A DNA stretch of 23,631 nucleotides, taken from an uncultured Campylobacter sp. Lineage in GTDB: Bacteria > Campylobacterota > Campylobacteria > Campylobacterales > Campylobacteraceae. Below the pieces are notes generated by a model, which saw only the letters and a program-made list of their open reading frames with translations, was not told where the DNA came from and searched no databases. Position 1 is the stretch's first letter; each line of letters begins with the position of its first letter. The position numbers and the translations under genes are program-made. Positions 6,456 through 14,989 of the stretch are shown one piece after another. Where the stretch lies: contig CAKVDW010000020.1 in the NCBI GenBank assembly GCA_934728065.1, positions 1-23,631 of the forward strand, read 5' to 3'.

Positions 6456-8617
6456 TATAAATCCACCTTTATGACGCCTTCTGTTTCAAAATTTGTGTTT
6501 TCAGCGATTTCTGCAAAGCTTAATACTACGATGTTTATGCTGAAATTTGAGCAAATATCTGCGATAAATTTACGCAAAGGTGGCTCAACACAAAGAACAA
6601 AAGGCTTGATTCTTGTATTTGTAACCTTAGCAAGTTCAGCCTTAAGCGCATCAACTAAGGCACCTGTTTGAGCTACATTTATCATCAAATGATAGCCATC
6701 ATCTCTTAACTGCAAAGCCTCCATAAGTTTAGCCGAACTTGCAGAATCCAAAATATAAATGCCCAAATTTCCCTTTTCATCAACATATAAATTTGTAATA
6801 ACCCTAGCCAAAGCCGCACGCACATGCTCGATAATCATATCAAAGTTTTTGCTTACCTCAGCAATGTCTGTTAAAGACTCAAGTATGGTAAGCATATCTT
6901 TGATAGGAATTTGATGTTTAAGCAAGTCTTTAAGCACCTTTTGAATAAGCCCAACAGAAGCCACTTTCAAGCAGTCCTCAACGATAATAGGATAATCTCC
7001 TTGAGCTTTATCAAGCAAGCCTTGAACTTCTTGACGCGTTAAAAGCTCGCTAGCGTGGGCTTTTATAAGCTCACTCATGTGTGTAGAAATAACACTTGCA
7101 GGGTCAATGACTATGTAGCCATTAAGGGTGGCTTCATCTTTTAAATTAGCATCTATCCAAAGTGCATCTGAGTTAAAGGCTGGTTCTTTTGTGGCTATGC
7201 CCTCAACCTCCTCAGTAACAAAACCACTGTCCATAGCTAAATATTTTTCAGGGTAAATTTCAGCACTTGCGATGACTACGCCTTTAAGTTTAAAGCTGTA
7301 TTCATTTGGTTTGAGCTGGAGATTGTCTCTAATTCTGATTTTTGGCATTAAAAAGCCTAAAGCTTGTGCAATACTACGGCGCATAGAGCGAATGCGCTCG
7401 GTAAGCTCGCTTTCTGCAAGACGAATCAGCCCATATCCTAACTCAAGTTCTAAAATTTCAATTTTCAAAATATCATTAATCCTATGTTCTTCTTCTTTGA
7501 GTATATCAGCTTCACTTTTCTTTGGCGCACTAGCACTTGCTTTAACCTCATCTTGTGCCTTAGTCTTTTTAGTGTTCATAATATCAATTCCGCCCTCTTT
7601 AACCTGCTTGATGATAAAGCCAAGTGTCAAAAAGACAAAGGCGATAAAGCCAAGCGAAAAGGTCGGCAAGCCCGGCACCAAAGCAAAGATAAACAAGATA
7701 AAGCCTACAATCAAAAGGGTGCGGTATTCACTTAAAAGCTGATTTAAACTGCCCTCAGCGAAATTTTCCTCATCTTTGCTTGCTCTTGTGATGATTATAG
7801 CAGTAGCAGTAGCGGTGATGAGTCCTGGAATTTGAGAAACAAGTCCATCGCCTATGGTTAAAAGTGTAAAAGTATTTGCCGCTGAGCCTAAACTCATATC
7901 GTGCTGAAAATAACCTATAAGAATCCCACCTATAATGTTAATAATAGTGATGATAATCCCAGCAATAGCATCGCCTTTGATGAATTTACTCGAACCATCC
8001 ATAGCTCCATAAAAATTAGCCTCAGCAATGATTTCTTGTCGTCTTTCCCGAGCAGTTTGCTCATCAATCAAACCTGCATTTAAATCAGCATCAATAGCCA
8101 TTTGTTTGCCCGGCATAGCATCTAAAGTAAAACGCGCCTGCACTTCACTTACACGAGTTGAACCCTTAGTAACGACCATAAAATTAATCAACACAAGTAT
8201 AGAAAAAACAACGATACCTATAACTAAATTTCCGCCCACAACAAATTCGCCAAAAGCTCTTATGATATGACTTACAGCCCCAGGTTGCACGGCTTCTTGA
8301 GGACCATTTGTTAAAATCATACGCGTAGTAGCCACATTTAAAGCCAAGCGAAAAAGAGTAATGACAAGCAAAAGGGTTGGAAAAGTTGTTAAATCTGTTG
8401 GTTTAGGTATGTAAATTGATATTAAAATAATAAGCACCGAAATGGCAAGACTCAAGGCTAGAAAAAAGTCCAGCACCAAAGATGGCAAAGGAACGATGAT
8501 AATAGCCAACACACAAACCAAAAAAGCCACAACAGCAAGGCTTTTTGCTTTGATAACAGGTCCTATTAATGGTCCTAAATAAGGAGCGACCAGCTCGGTG
8601 ATATTTCTTCTTGCCAT
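6455..8617 (-). CDS. flhA: Flagellar export apparatus protein FlhA
   Basis: Inner-membrane core of the flagellar type III export gate; its cytoplasmic domain docks chaperone-substrate complexes. The 720-aa product has about eight N-terminal membrane segments (residues roughly 25-335), interrupted by the conserved cytoplasmic loop carrying the FHIPEP-family signature (RFTLDAMPGKQMAIDADLNAG, about residues 162-182). A linker follows, then the soluble domain (from about 380) ending in GVIKVDL. Length is normal for the genus. It starts three bases after the Rrf2 regulator stop. In C. jejuni an Rrf2-type gene also precedes flhA. FlhA also affects RpoN-dependent flagellar gene control in Campylobacter (family knowledge). 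Confidence 0.98.
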   Translation of the reverse strand: MARRNITELVAPYLGPLIGPVIKAKSLAVVAFLVCVLAIIIVPLPSLVLDFFLALSLAISVLIILISIYIPKPTDLTTFPTLLLVITLFRLALNVATTRMILTNGPQEAVQPGAVSHIIRAFGEFVVGGNLVIGIVVFSILVLINFMVVTKGSTRVSEVQARFTLDAMPGKQMAIDADLNAGLIDEQTARERRQEIIAEANFYGAMDGSSKFIKGDAIAGIIITIINIIGGILIGYFQHDMSLGSAANTFTLLTIGDGLVSQIPGLITATATAIIITRASKDEENFAEGSLNQLLSEYRTLLIVGFILFIFALVPGLPTFSLGFIAFVFLTLGFIIKQVKEGGIDIMNTKKTKAQDEVKASASAPKKSEADILKEEEHRINDILKIEILELELGYGLIRLAESELTERIRSMRRSIAQALGFLMPKIRIRDNLQLKPNEYSFKLKGVVIASAEIYPEKYLAMDSGFVTEEVEGIATKEPAFNSDALWIDANLKDEATLNGYIVIDPASVISTHMSELIKAHASELLTRQEVQGLLDKAQGDYPIIVEDCLKVASVGLIQKVLKDLLKHQIPIKDMLTILESLTDIAEVSKNFDMIIEHVRAALARVITNLYVDEKGNLGIYILDSASSAKLMEALQLRDDGYHLMINVAQTGALVDALKAELAKVTNTRIKPFVLCVEPPLRKFIADICSNFSINIVVLSFAEIAENTNFETEGVIKVDL

Positions 8618-8620
8618 TAA

Positions 8621-9019
8621 TTACTTTTTAACAACATCAGCTAAAGTTACTGAACGCAAATGCCCATTCATCTTTTCTTGCAAATCTTGCAAAACAGGCA
8701 ACATATAACATTTTGAACCCTTGTTTGTAGGACAAACACCTTGAGAACACTCAAAAACGCTAATTTGTTTTTTTTCAGCACTATCAACAATCTCTTTAAG
8801 CGTGTATTCCTCAGGTTTTTTCACTAAAGAAAAACCTCCTTTTGCACCCTTGTATGAATTTAATAGTCCATCTTTTGCAAGAACTTGCAAAATTTTAGCC
8901 AGAAAACTTTTTGATATATCAAGCTCCAAAGCCATAGTTTCAACATCTTGCGGTTTCTCTTTATCAGAGATATAAATCAATGCGAGTAAAGCATACTCGC
9001 TAGCTCTCGTAAAAAGCAT
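8621..9019 (-). CDS. Rrf2 family transcriptional regulator with three cluster-type cysteines
   Basis: A 132-aa winged-helix regulator. I chose the ATG at 9019 (MLFTRASEYALLALIY), which has an AAAGGAG ribosome binding site five bases upstream. The longer frame from 9043 would add MIFMKRSF, translated from that site. The N-terminal domain has the Rrf2 helix-turn-helix (DISKSFLAKILQVLAKDGLL) and the wing motif KGAKGGFSL. Cys91, Cys96 and Cys104 (C-x4-C-x7-C) sit where IscR, NsrR and RirA bind an Fe-S cluster, so sensing of iron-sulphur status, NO or oxygen is likely. It is first in the operon with flhA, under a TATAAT promoter at 9050-9055, and may autoregulate. The exact ligand is unknown. Confidence 0.93.
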   Translation of the reverse strand: MLFTRASEYALLALIYISDKEKPQDVETMALELDISKSFLAKILQVLAKDGLLNSYKGAKGGFSLVKKPEEYTLKEIVDSAEKKQISVFECSQGVCPTNKGSKCYMLPVLQDLQEKMNGHLRSVTLADVVKK

Positions 9020-9049
9020 AAAGCTCCTTTTCATAAAAATCAACCCTTA

Positions 9050-9055
9050 ATTATA
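9050..9055 (-). promoter_or_regulatory. -10 box of the Rrf2-flhA operon promoter
   Basis: A perfect TATAAT on the minus strand, about 30 bases before the chosen regulator start at 9019, with AT-rich sequence upstream and no obvious -35, as is usual in Campylobacter. Confidence 0.55.
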
Positions 9056-9141
9056 ATAAATTTTTCCTTAACTTTTGATTTGCACTTAAAAAGCTTTGAA
9101 TTTTAAATGCAAATAATGATGATTTGAGTGGAAATTTAGGC

Positions 9142-9147
9142 TATAAT
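9142..9147 (+). promoter_or_regulatory. Distal -10 box upstream of alaS
   Basis: TATAAT within TTTAGGCTATAATTAAAA. Transcription from here would start near 9154 and give an alaS leader of about 84 bases that includes the inverted repeat at 9161-9184. Confidence 0.5.
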
Positions 9148-9160
9148 TAAAATTTTTACT

Positions 9161-9184
9161 GTAAAAATAGTTGGTGATTTTTAC
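9161..9184 (+). promoter_or_regulatory. Inverted repeat in the alaS leader
   Basis: GTAAAAAT and ATTTTTAC are perfect 8-bp arms around the eight bases AGTTGGTG. The element lies between two candidate -10 boxes for alaS, so it could be an operator for the downstream promoter or a hairpin in transcripts from the upstream one. No matching regulator is known to me. Confidence 0.4.
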
Positions 9185-9202
9185 CGAATTTAAAGGTATT
9201 TT

Positions 9203-9211
9203 TGCTATGAT
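9203..9211 (+). promoter_or_regulatory. Proximal extended -10 promoter of alaS
   Basis: TGCTATGAT fits the TGnTAtnAT extended -10, with a T-rich stretch before it. The start point would be near 9218, only about 20 bases before the ATG at 9238; the AGGATTTTT ribosome binding site is within this short leader. Confidence 0.45.
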
Positions 9212-9237
9212 AAGGCAAAAATTTTTTAGGATTTTTA

Positions 9238-11772
9238 ATGGATATAAGAAAAGAATTTTTAGAATATTTTGCAAGCAAAGGACACACCATAGTGCCATCA
9301 GCTCCGCTTGTGCCTGATGATGCGAGTTTGCTTTTTACAAATGCTGGAATGGTGCCTTTTAAAAGCATTTTCACGGGCGAAATTCCGCGCCCAAACCCGC
9401 CACGCAACACAAGCTGTCAAACCTGCATAAGAGCTGGGGGCAAGCACAACGACTTAGACAATGTCGGCTACACCGCACGGCATCATACTTTTTTTGAAAT
9501 GCTGGGAAATTTTAGCTTTGGAGATTATTTTAAAGAAGAGGTTATTGATTATGCGTGGGAATTCATCACGCAAGTGCTTGAATTTCCAAAGGACAAGCTC
9601 TATGTAACCACGCACGAAAACGATGATGAAGCCTTTAAACTCTGGCAAAAGCATTTAAGCAAAGAGCGAATTTACCGCTTTGGCGACAAGGACAACTTTT
9701 GGCAAATGGGCGAAACAGGACCTTGCGGACCTTGTAGTGAGATTTTTTACGACCAAGGCGATGCGCATTTTCACACGAGCGAAGATTATATGGGCGGGGA
9801 CGGAGACCGCTTTTTAGAAATTTGGAATTTAGTTTTTATGCAGTTTGAGCGAAGTGCTGATGGCAAGATGAGTAAATTGCCAAAGCCAAGCATTGACACG
9901 GGAATGGGACTTGAACGCGTTGTAGCCTTGAAAGAGGGAAAATTCAGCAATTTTGACAGCTCGCTTTTTATGCCACTCATCAACGAAATAGAAGCACTTT
10001 GCAAGAAAAAATACCTTTATGAAAGCGGAGCAAGTTACCGCGTCATCGCAGACCATATTCGTTCAGCCGTGTTTTTGCTCGCACAAGGGGTGAGCTTTGA
10101 CAAAGAAGGGCGTGGCTATGTCTTGCGGAGAATTTTACGCAGAGCCTTGCGACACGGATATTTGCTGGGCTTAAAAGAGCCTTTTATGTTTAGGCTGGTT
10201 GATTGCCTTTGTGCGCTTATGGGTGGGCATTATAGCTATTTAAACGAAAAAAAAGACTTTGTTAAAACCCAAATTCAGCTTGAAGAAGAGCGTTTTTTAA
10301 GCACCATAGAAAATGGCATTGAGATTTTTAACGATGAGCTAAAACGCACCAAAAGCCTTTTTAGTGGCGAGGTTGCCTTTAAGCTTTATGATACTTACGG
10401 CTTTCCGCTTGATTTGACCGCTGATATGTTGCGTGAGAAAAATTTAAGCGTTGATGAGGCTAAATTTGATGAGCTAATGAATGAGCAAAAAAAACGCGCC
10501 AAAGCAAGCTGGAAAGGCAGCGGAGACAAGGCTGTAAATGGGGATTTTAAAATTTTGCTTGAAAAATTTGGCGAAAATGAATTCATAGGCTATGAAAAAA
10601 TGGAAAATGAGAGCAAAATTCTAGCCTTGCTTGATGAGGATTTTAAGTGCATAAATGAGCTAAAAAGTGGTGAGATAGGCTGGGTGATGCTGGATTTTAC
10701 GCCATTTTACGCGATGAGTGGCGGACAGGTAGGCGATACGGGCTTTTTGGACAATAGCGAAGTGCTTGATACTCAAAAATTCTTTGGGCTGAATTTAAGC
10801 GCGGTGCGAGCGAGCAAGACTTTAAAGGCAAATGACAAGGTAAAAGCGCACATTGATGAGATTAAACGCGCTCAAATCGCTCGTCATCACAGCGCAACTC
10901 ATCTTTTGCATTATGCTTTGCGTGAAATTTTAGGCACTCACATAGCACAAGCTGGCTCACTTGTCGAATTTAACAAACTCCGCTTTGACTTTACTCACCC
11001 AAACGCCCTTACAAACGAAGAGCTTGACAAAATCGAAAAGCTCGTCAATGAATGCGTGATAAGGGCTGATAATGCTATTTTAGAAAAGATGAGTTTAGAT
11101 GAAGCCAAAAAAAGCGGAGCTATCGCGCTTTTTAACGAAAAATATCAAGGCGTTGTGCGCGTTCTCACGCTTGGGGCAAGCAAAGAGTTGTGCGGTGGCA
11201 CGCACATAAAAAACACCGCTGAAATCGGCTCTTTTTACATTACAAAAGAAAGTGGCGTAAGCTCTGGCGTGCGAAGAATCGAAGCTGTGGCGAGTTTAGC
11301 AGCTTTAAACTACGCAAAATCCTTTATCAACGAAGTCAAAGAGCTTAAATTTGAGCTGAAAACAAACGACATTTCAAACGCGCTTAAAAAGCTCAAAGAA
11401 CAAAACGCTGAATTTAAAAACAAGCTCAAAAACGCCGCTAAAAGCGAGCTGGTAAGCATAGACATAAACAGCACGCGTGTGTGCGTGGCTAGGGTTGATG
11501 AGGGCGACATAAAGATGATGATTGATGATTTTAAAAACGCCTATGAAAAGGCTGTCATCTTGCTCGTGCAGGTAAAAGATGGCAAGATAATGCTCGCAGC
11601 TGGCGCAAAAAACGCTCCCATAAAGGCTGGCGAGCTTGTAAAAGCAGTAGCAGCCGTGCTTGGCGGCAGTGGCGGTGGGCGAGATGACTTTGCCACAGCT
11701 GGCGGCAAGGACATAAGTCAAATTCAAAACGCTTGTGAGCTTGCTTTGAAGCTCATCAAGGAAGGTTTATAA
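9238..11772 (+). CDS. alaS: Alanine--tRNA ligase
   Basis: Charges tRNA-Ala with alanine in the cytoplasm and edits mischarged Ser/Gly. The 844-aa product has the class II catalytic domain at the N-terminus ([13 protein letters not shown] near residue 30-42, [20 protein letters not shown] near 81-100, motif 3 in the GTGLERV-like segment [12 protein letters not shown]), the tRNA-recognition domain, the editing domain with HHSATHLLH (about 549-557) and CGGTHIKNT (about 651) as zinc ligands, a coiled coil, and a C-terminal DHHA1 domain with [15 protein letters not shown]. Length is normal. The stop overlaps the maf start by one base, so alaS, maf and the PBP gene are probably one transcript. Confidence 0.99.
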   Translation: MDIRKEFLEYFASKGHTIVPSAPLVPDDASLLFTNAGMVPFKSIFTGEIPRPNPPRNTSCQTCIRAGGKHNDLDNVGYTARHHTFFEMLGNFSFGDYFKEEVIDYAWEFITQVLEFPKDKLYVTTHENDDEAFKLWQKHLSKERIYRFGDKDNFWQMGETGPCGPCSEIFYDQGDAHFHTSEDYMGGDGDRFLEIWNLVFMQFERSADGKMSKLPKPSIDTGMGLERVVALKEGKFSNFDSSLFMPLINEIEALCKKKYLYESGASYRVIADHIRSAVFLLAQGVSFDKEGRGYVLRRILRRALRHGYLLGLKEPFMFRLVDCLCALMGGHYSYLNEKKDFVKTQIQLEEERFLSTIENGIEIFNDELKRTKSLFSGEVAFKLYDTYGFPLDLTADMLREKNLSVDEAKFDELMNEQKKRAKASWKGSGDKAVNGDFKILLEKFGENEFIGYEKMENESKILALLDEDFKCINELKSGEIGWVMLDFTPFYAMSGGQVGDTGFLDNSEVLDTQKFFGLNLSAVRASKTLKANDKVKAHIDEIKRAQIARHHSATHLLHYALREILGTHIAQAGSLVEFNKLRFDFTHPNALTNEELDKIEKLVNECVIRADNAILEKMSLDEAKKSGAIALFNEKYQGVVRVLTLGASKELCGGTHIKNTAEIGSFYITKESGVSSGVRRIEAVASLAALNYAKSFINEVKELKFELKTNDISNALKKLKEQNAEFKNKLKNAAKSELVSIDINSTRVCVARVDEGDIKMMIDDFKNAYEKAVILLVQVKDGKIMLAAGAKNAPIKAGELVKAVAAVLGGSGGGRDDFATAGGKDISQIQNACELALKLIKEGL

Positions 11773-12335
11773 TGCTTTATCTTGCTTCAAGCTCATCATC
11801 TAGGGCAAAGTTGCTTAAAAATTTGGACTTTGAGTTTAAACAAGTGCAAACAAATTACGATGAAAGCAGTCCTTTAGAATGCGAAAAGCCCGAAAATTTC
11901 GCTCAAAGAATTGTTTTGCAAAAAGAAAAGCAGTTTTTAGAGCATTTTTTGCCAAAAGAATTTGATGAAAATAAAGATAAACTTTTATTTGCCGATAGTA
12001 TAGTAAGCCTTGAAAAAGGCATATTGACTAAGGCAAAAGATGATGATGAGGCTTTAGAAATGCTACACTTGCAAAGTGGCAAGGAAATAAGCATTATCAG
12101 CGCGATGATTTTAAGCTCATCGTCAAAAAGACTTTTTTCGGTCTCTAAAACAAGTTTGCTTTTGGATAAGTTTGAAAAAAAGGACATTCAAAGCTATATA
12201 AAAAGCAAAGAATATCAAGGAAAGGCTGGTTGTGTTATGTGTGAAGGTTTTCATAAAAAATACATCAAAAAAATGACAGGTGATTTAAATACGGCTTTAG
12301 GGCTTGACACCAAAACTTTGAAGGCATACTTATGA
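11772..12335 (+). CDS. maf: Maf family nucleotide pyrophosphatase
   Basis: Predicted house-cleaning pyrophosphatase hydrolysing non-canonical or modified nucleoside triphosphates. The 187-aa product starts with the Maf phosphate-binding motif (LYLASSSSSRAKLLKNL), followed by FADSIVSLEKGILTKAKD, which holds the catalytic Asp, and GKAGCVMCEGF in place of the more usual GKAGGYxIQG. The substitutions (SSSSR for SPRR, cysteines after GKAG) fit the divergent Campylobacter form as I remember it. The start overlaps the alaS stop and the stop overlaps the next start (ATGA), so the gene is translationally coupled on both sides. Which nucleotide it prefers cannot be told from sequence. Confidence 0.88.
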   Translation: MLYLASSSSSRAKLLKNLDFEFKQVQTNYDESSPLECEKPENFAQRIVLQKEKQFLEHFLPKEFDENKDKLLFADSIVSLEKGILTKAKDDDEALEMLHLQSGKEISIISAMILSSSSKRLFSVSKTSLLLDKFEKKDIQSYIKSKEYQGKAGCVMCEGFHKKYIKKMTGDLNTALGLDTKTLKAYL

Positions 12336-14257
12336 ATATGATGAAATTAATCTTATCCACAATTTTCGTTGCAGGACTTGGCGTTGTGATTTATGTGCTT
12401 TTTCTTTTCACAAATTCAGGCGTGGAAAATTATACCTTTAAGGATTTTAAACCGCCTTTAAGCACGCAAATTTATGACAAAAACGGCAATTTAGTCGCCA
12501 ACATTTTCGACAAAGAACACCGCTTTTATGTCGAGTATGAGGACATTCCTCCAAGAGTGATAGAAGCCTTAATCGCCATTGAGGACACGGCGTTTTTTGA
12601 ACACAACGGCGTGAATATAGATGCCATCATAAGAGCTGCGCTTAAAATGCTAAGGGCTGGACGAGCTGTTGAGGGCGGTTCAACCCTTACTCAACAGTTT
12701 ATCAAAAACACAGAGCTAACCCCTGAACGAACTATAAGCCGTAAAATCAAAGAAGCCTTGCTTTCTTATCAACTTGAAATCAAACTCTCCAAAGAGGAAA
12801 TTTTAGAACGGTATTTAAACTATATCTTTTTTGGACACGGATATTATGGCATAAAAACAGCTTCTTTGGGGTATTTTCGCAAGGAACTCAATGAGCTTAA
12901 TCTCAAGGAAATAGCCTTGCTTGTGGGTTTGCCAAAAGCACCAAGCAGCTATGACCCTACAAGAAACTTAAATTTATCGCTTTCTCGGGCAAATAATGTC
13001 ATTCAAAGAATGTTTAGCATAGGGTGGATTTCAGAAGCTGAATACAATAAAGCCATAAAATATGTGCCAAAAATTTATGATGATACGCTTACAAAAAATG
13101 CCGCGCCTTATGTTGTTGATGAGGTTATTAAAAGATTAGAGCCAAATTTACCAAACCTAAAAAGTGGAGGTTATAAGGTTGAATTAGCTGTTGATTTAGA
13201 GGTGCAAAAAATGGCTGAGGAAGCCTTGCGTTTTGGCTATGATGAAATTGTAAAACGGGATAAAGATGCGAATTTAAGCACTCTTAATGGGGCAATGGTT
13301 GTTGTTAATCACCAAAGTGGCGATGTTTTAGCCCTTGTTGGTGGGGTGGATTATAACAAAAGTAATTTCAACCGTGCCACGCAGAGTTTAAGGCAACCGG
13401 GAAGCTCATTTAAGCCTTTTTTGTATCAAATCGCTATTGATTTAGGGTATTCGCCTATGAGCGAGGTGGCTGACATTTCAAGGACTTTTGGAGCAGGAAA
13501 AGATGCTTGGAGACCAAAAAATTTCGGCGGAAGTATAACAGGCTTAGTTACGCTTAAAGATGCTCTTACTCGCTCCAGAAATCTTGCCACCATAAATTTG
13601 GCTATGGATATAGGGCTTGATGTTGTTTATAGCAAGCTTTTAAAATTTGGTTTTAGTGATAAAATTCCAGCTGATTTGTCAATAGTGCTTGGAAGTTTTG
13701 GAATTTCGCCTTTGGAATTTTCTAAATTTTTCACAATGTTTGGGGACTATGGCGTTGTGAAAGAACCCATTTTAATTAAAACCGTTAAGGATAAAGATGA
13801 TAATGTGGTTTTAAACTATGAAAGCAATAGCACAAAGGTCGCAGAACCTGAACAAGTCTTTCTTACCTTATCTATGATGGAAAATGTAGTCAATCGTGGC
13901 ACAGGAAGCAATGCTAGAGTGGGCGGCATAGCCATAGCGGGCAAAACAGGCACGAGTAATGATAGTATAGATGCGTGGTTTGTTGGCATAACGCCTGAGA
14001 TAGAAGGCATTGTGTGGTTTGGCAACGACAACAACAAACCGATGAAAGCCACTGAAGGCGGTGCAAGGACTGCTGCACCTGTATTTAGAGAGTTTTTAAC
14101 AAAATATGTTCAACAATTCCCAAATACAAGGCGTTATTTTAAAGTGCCAAGTGGTGTAAGCAAGGGTAATTACAAGGGCGAAAATGAATTTTACACACCC
14201 AAATCGCCTTTCCCGCAAAAAAGTATATACCAAACTCAAGATGAAATGCTCTTTTAA
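12332..14257 (+). CDS. Class A penicillin-binding protein 1A (transglycosylase/transpeptidase)
   Basis: Bifunctional inner-membrane enzyme that polymerises and cross-links peptidoglycan in the periplasm. The 641-aa product has an N-terminal membrane anchor (residues about 5-27), a GT51 glycosyltransferase domain with catalytic Glu84 in AIEDTAFFEH, the EGGSTLTQQ motif (114-122) and GHGYYGI, and a transpeptidase domain with SxxK at Ser358-Lys361 (RQPGSSFKPF), SRN at 415-417 and KTGT at 538-541. All catalytic residues are present. It is the last gene of the alaS-maf-PBP cluster, the C. jejuni arrangement; its stop codon lies inside the terminator hairpin. The gene is usually called pbpA or mrcA in relatives. 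Confidence 0.96.
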   Translation: MNMMKLILSTIFVAGLGVVIYVLFLFTNSGVENYTFKDFKPPLSTQIYDKNGNLVANIFDKEHRFYVEYEDIPPRVIEALIAIEDTAFFEHNGVNIDAIIRAALKMLRAGRAVEGGSTLTQQFIKNTELTPERTISRKIKEALLSYQLEIKLSKEEILERYLNYIFFGHGYYGIKTASLGYFRKELNELNLKEIALLVGLPKAPSSYDPTRNLNLSLSRANNVIQRMFSIGWISEAEYNKAIKYVPKIYDDTLTKNAAPYVVDEVIKRLEPNLPNLKSGGYKVELAVDLEVQKMAEEALRFGYDEIVKRDKDANLSTLNGAMVVVNHQSGDVLALVGGVDYNKSNFNRATQSLRQPGSSFKPFLYQIAIDLGYSPMSEVADISRTFGAGKDAWRPKNFGGSITGLVTLKDALTRSRNLATINLAMDIGLDVVYSKLLKFGFSDKIPADLSIVLGSFGISPLEFSKFFTMFGDYGVVKEPILIKTVKDKDDNVVLNYESNSTKVAEPEQVFLTLSMMENVVNRGTGSNARVGGIAIAGKTGTSNDSIDAWFVGITPEIEGIVWFGNDNNKPMKATEGGARTAAPVFREFLTKYVQQFPNTRRYFKVPSGVSKGNYKGENEFYTPKSPFPQKSIYQTQDEMLF

Positions 14258-14277
14258 AGAGCATTTCATCATTTTTA
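14240..14277 (+). terminator. Terminator of the alaS-maf-PBP cluster
   Basis: A perfect 14-bp stem (14240-14253 with 14257-14270, arms GATGAAATGCTCTT and its complement) with a three-base loop, followed by ATTTTTAG. The PBP stop codon falls in the loop and stem. Confidence 0.85.
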
Positions 14278-14278
14278 G

Positions 14279-14361
14279 TTACCTTTAACTATGGTAGTGT
14301 AGGAGTTGATGATGCCAAGTATGCTATCAACACGAGTATCTACGCTTTGAACTTGGAGGAT
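14279..14361 (-). pseudogene. C-terminal remnant of a second TRL-family lipoprotein gene
   Basis: Read on the minus strand in the frame ending at TAA 14279-14281, this gives ILQVQSVDTRVDSILGII followed by NSYTTIVKGN. The intact gene at 14440-14745 ends with IQSVDFEATNFLGLI followed by GTYTTVVKGN. About 14 of 25 residues agree, including QSVD, LG and YTTxVKGN, and both stop at the same place. Upstream of 14361 the resemblance ends and no start codon, signal peptide or Cys-containing core is present, so only the last quarter of a duplicated gene survives, squeezed between two terminators. Confidence 0.75.
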
Positions 14362-14397
14362 AAATAGAAAGAATTTATTATGAAAAAAATGAGCAAA

Positions 14398-14428
14398 AGT
14401 AAAAAAAACGCCCTTAAAAAGAGCGTTT
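14398..14428 (-). terminator. Terminator of the TRL-family lipoprotein gene
   Basis: On the minus strand AAACGCTCTT and AAGGGCGTTT form a 10-bp stem (one G-U pair) with a three-base loop, followed by a run of eight T's. It starts 12 bases after the stop codon at 14440. Confidence 0.85.
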
Positions 14429-14439
14429 GAGCAGAGGGT

Positions 14440-14745
14440 TTAGTTGCCTTTGACAACAGTGGTGTAAGTGCCGATTAAGCCAAGAAAGTTTGTTGCTTCA
14501 AAATCCACGCTTTGAATGGTGCTAATGCCACCATTTTTAGCCGCTGTTGATACCGAACAATCTCCAGTAGCAAGCACGCCAAGCAAGCTCATACAAGAAG
14601 CTTCACCTGTTTTATTGCCACTAGCACCTTGATTGCCCGAAATAGGAAGTTTTACGCCTGTAAAAAGCGCACCTGTTGGCGTTGAACTTGCACAACCAGA
14701 AAACAAAATGGCAGCTAATGCCGCAACACTTAAAATCTTTGTCAT
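14440..14745 (-). CDS. TRL-like family lipoprotein, 101 aa
   Basis: Small lipoprotein. The signal peptide ends in the lipobox FSGC with Cys18 as the lipidated residue. The mature part shows the pattern of the TRL-like family (named after a tRNA-associated locus): ASCMSLLGVLATGDCSVSTA, then AAKNGGI, then QSVD and GTYTTVVKGN at the C-terminus. Family function is unknown; proteins of this type often occur in tandem copies. Here a broken copy follows at 14279-14361. The start at 14745 has a strong AAAGGAG ribosome binding site. The gene stands alone between its own terminator and the sirtuin gene. Confidence 0.85.
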   Translation of the reverse strand: MTKILSVAALAAILFSGCASSTPTGALFTGVKLPISGNQGASGNKTGEASCMSLLGVLATGDCSVSTAAKNGGISTIQSVDFEATNFLGLIGTYTTVVKGN

Positions 14746-14837
14746 CTTTGACTCCTTTGATAATAATCTTGCAATATATTTTGCGAAATAATTTTAACTT
14801 TTTATAGTTAAAAACAACTTAAAAATTCAATAAACTG

Positions 14838-14852
14838 TTTTTTTTTTTTTTT
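14838..14852. repeat. Homopolymer of 15 T
   Basis: An uninterrupted T15 tract about 95 bases upstream of the TRL lipoprotein gene, in the 244-base non-coding stretch 14746-14989. It could change length by slippage and alter promoter spacing. Nothing else but AT-rich sequence and short hairpins such as AAATAAA/TTTATTT is seen in that stretch. Confidence 0.7.
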
Positions 14853-14989
14853 GTATGTTATTGAGTTGAAAAATGGGAATTTAAGCTAAAAATAAATCCT
14901 AAATTTATTTCTTTAAAAATAAAAACGAAAACCTTAAATTTTAAAACAAATAAAAGCTAAATTTTGAAAATCAAAAGCAAAATTAAGCA

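Noticed and set aside
7272..7742. 156-codon plus-strand frame inside flhA
   Set aside because: Antisense shadow of the FlhA linker and membrane region; composition is the complement of hydrophobic codons and no start signals are present.
9086..9410. Minus-strand frames across the alaS upstream region
   Set aside because: They run antisense through the alaS promoter and start, with no homology and no ribosome binding site.
11374..11727. 117-codon minus-strand frame inside alaS
   Set aside because: Lies fully within the conserved C-terminal domain of AlaRS and has no expression signals.
14382..14430. 16-codon plus-strand frame MKKMSKSKKNALKKSV
   Set aside because: Formed by the A-rich side of the TRL gene terminator; no promoter or ribosome binding site at useful spacing.
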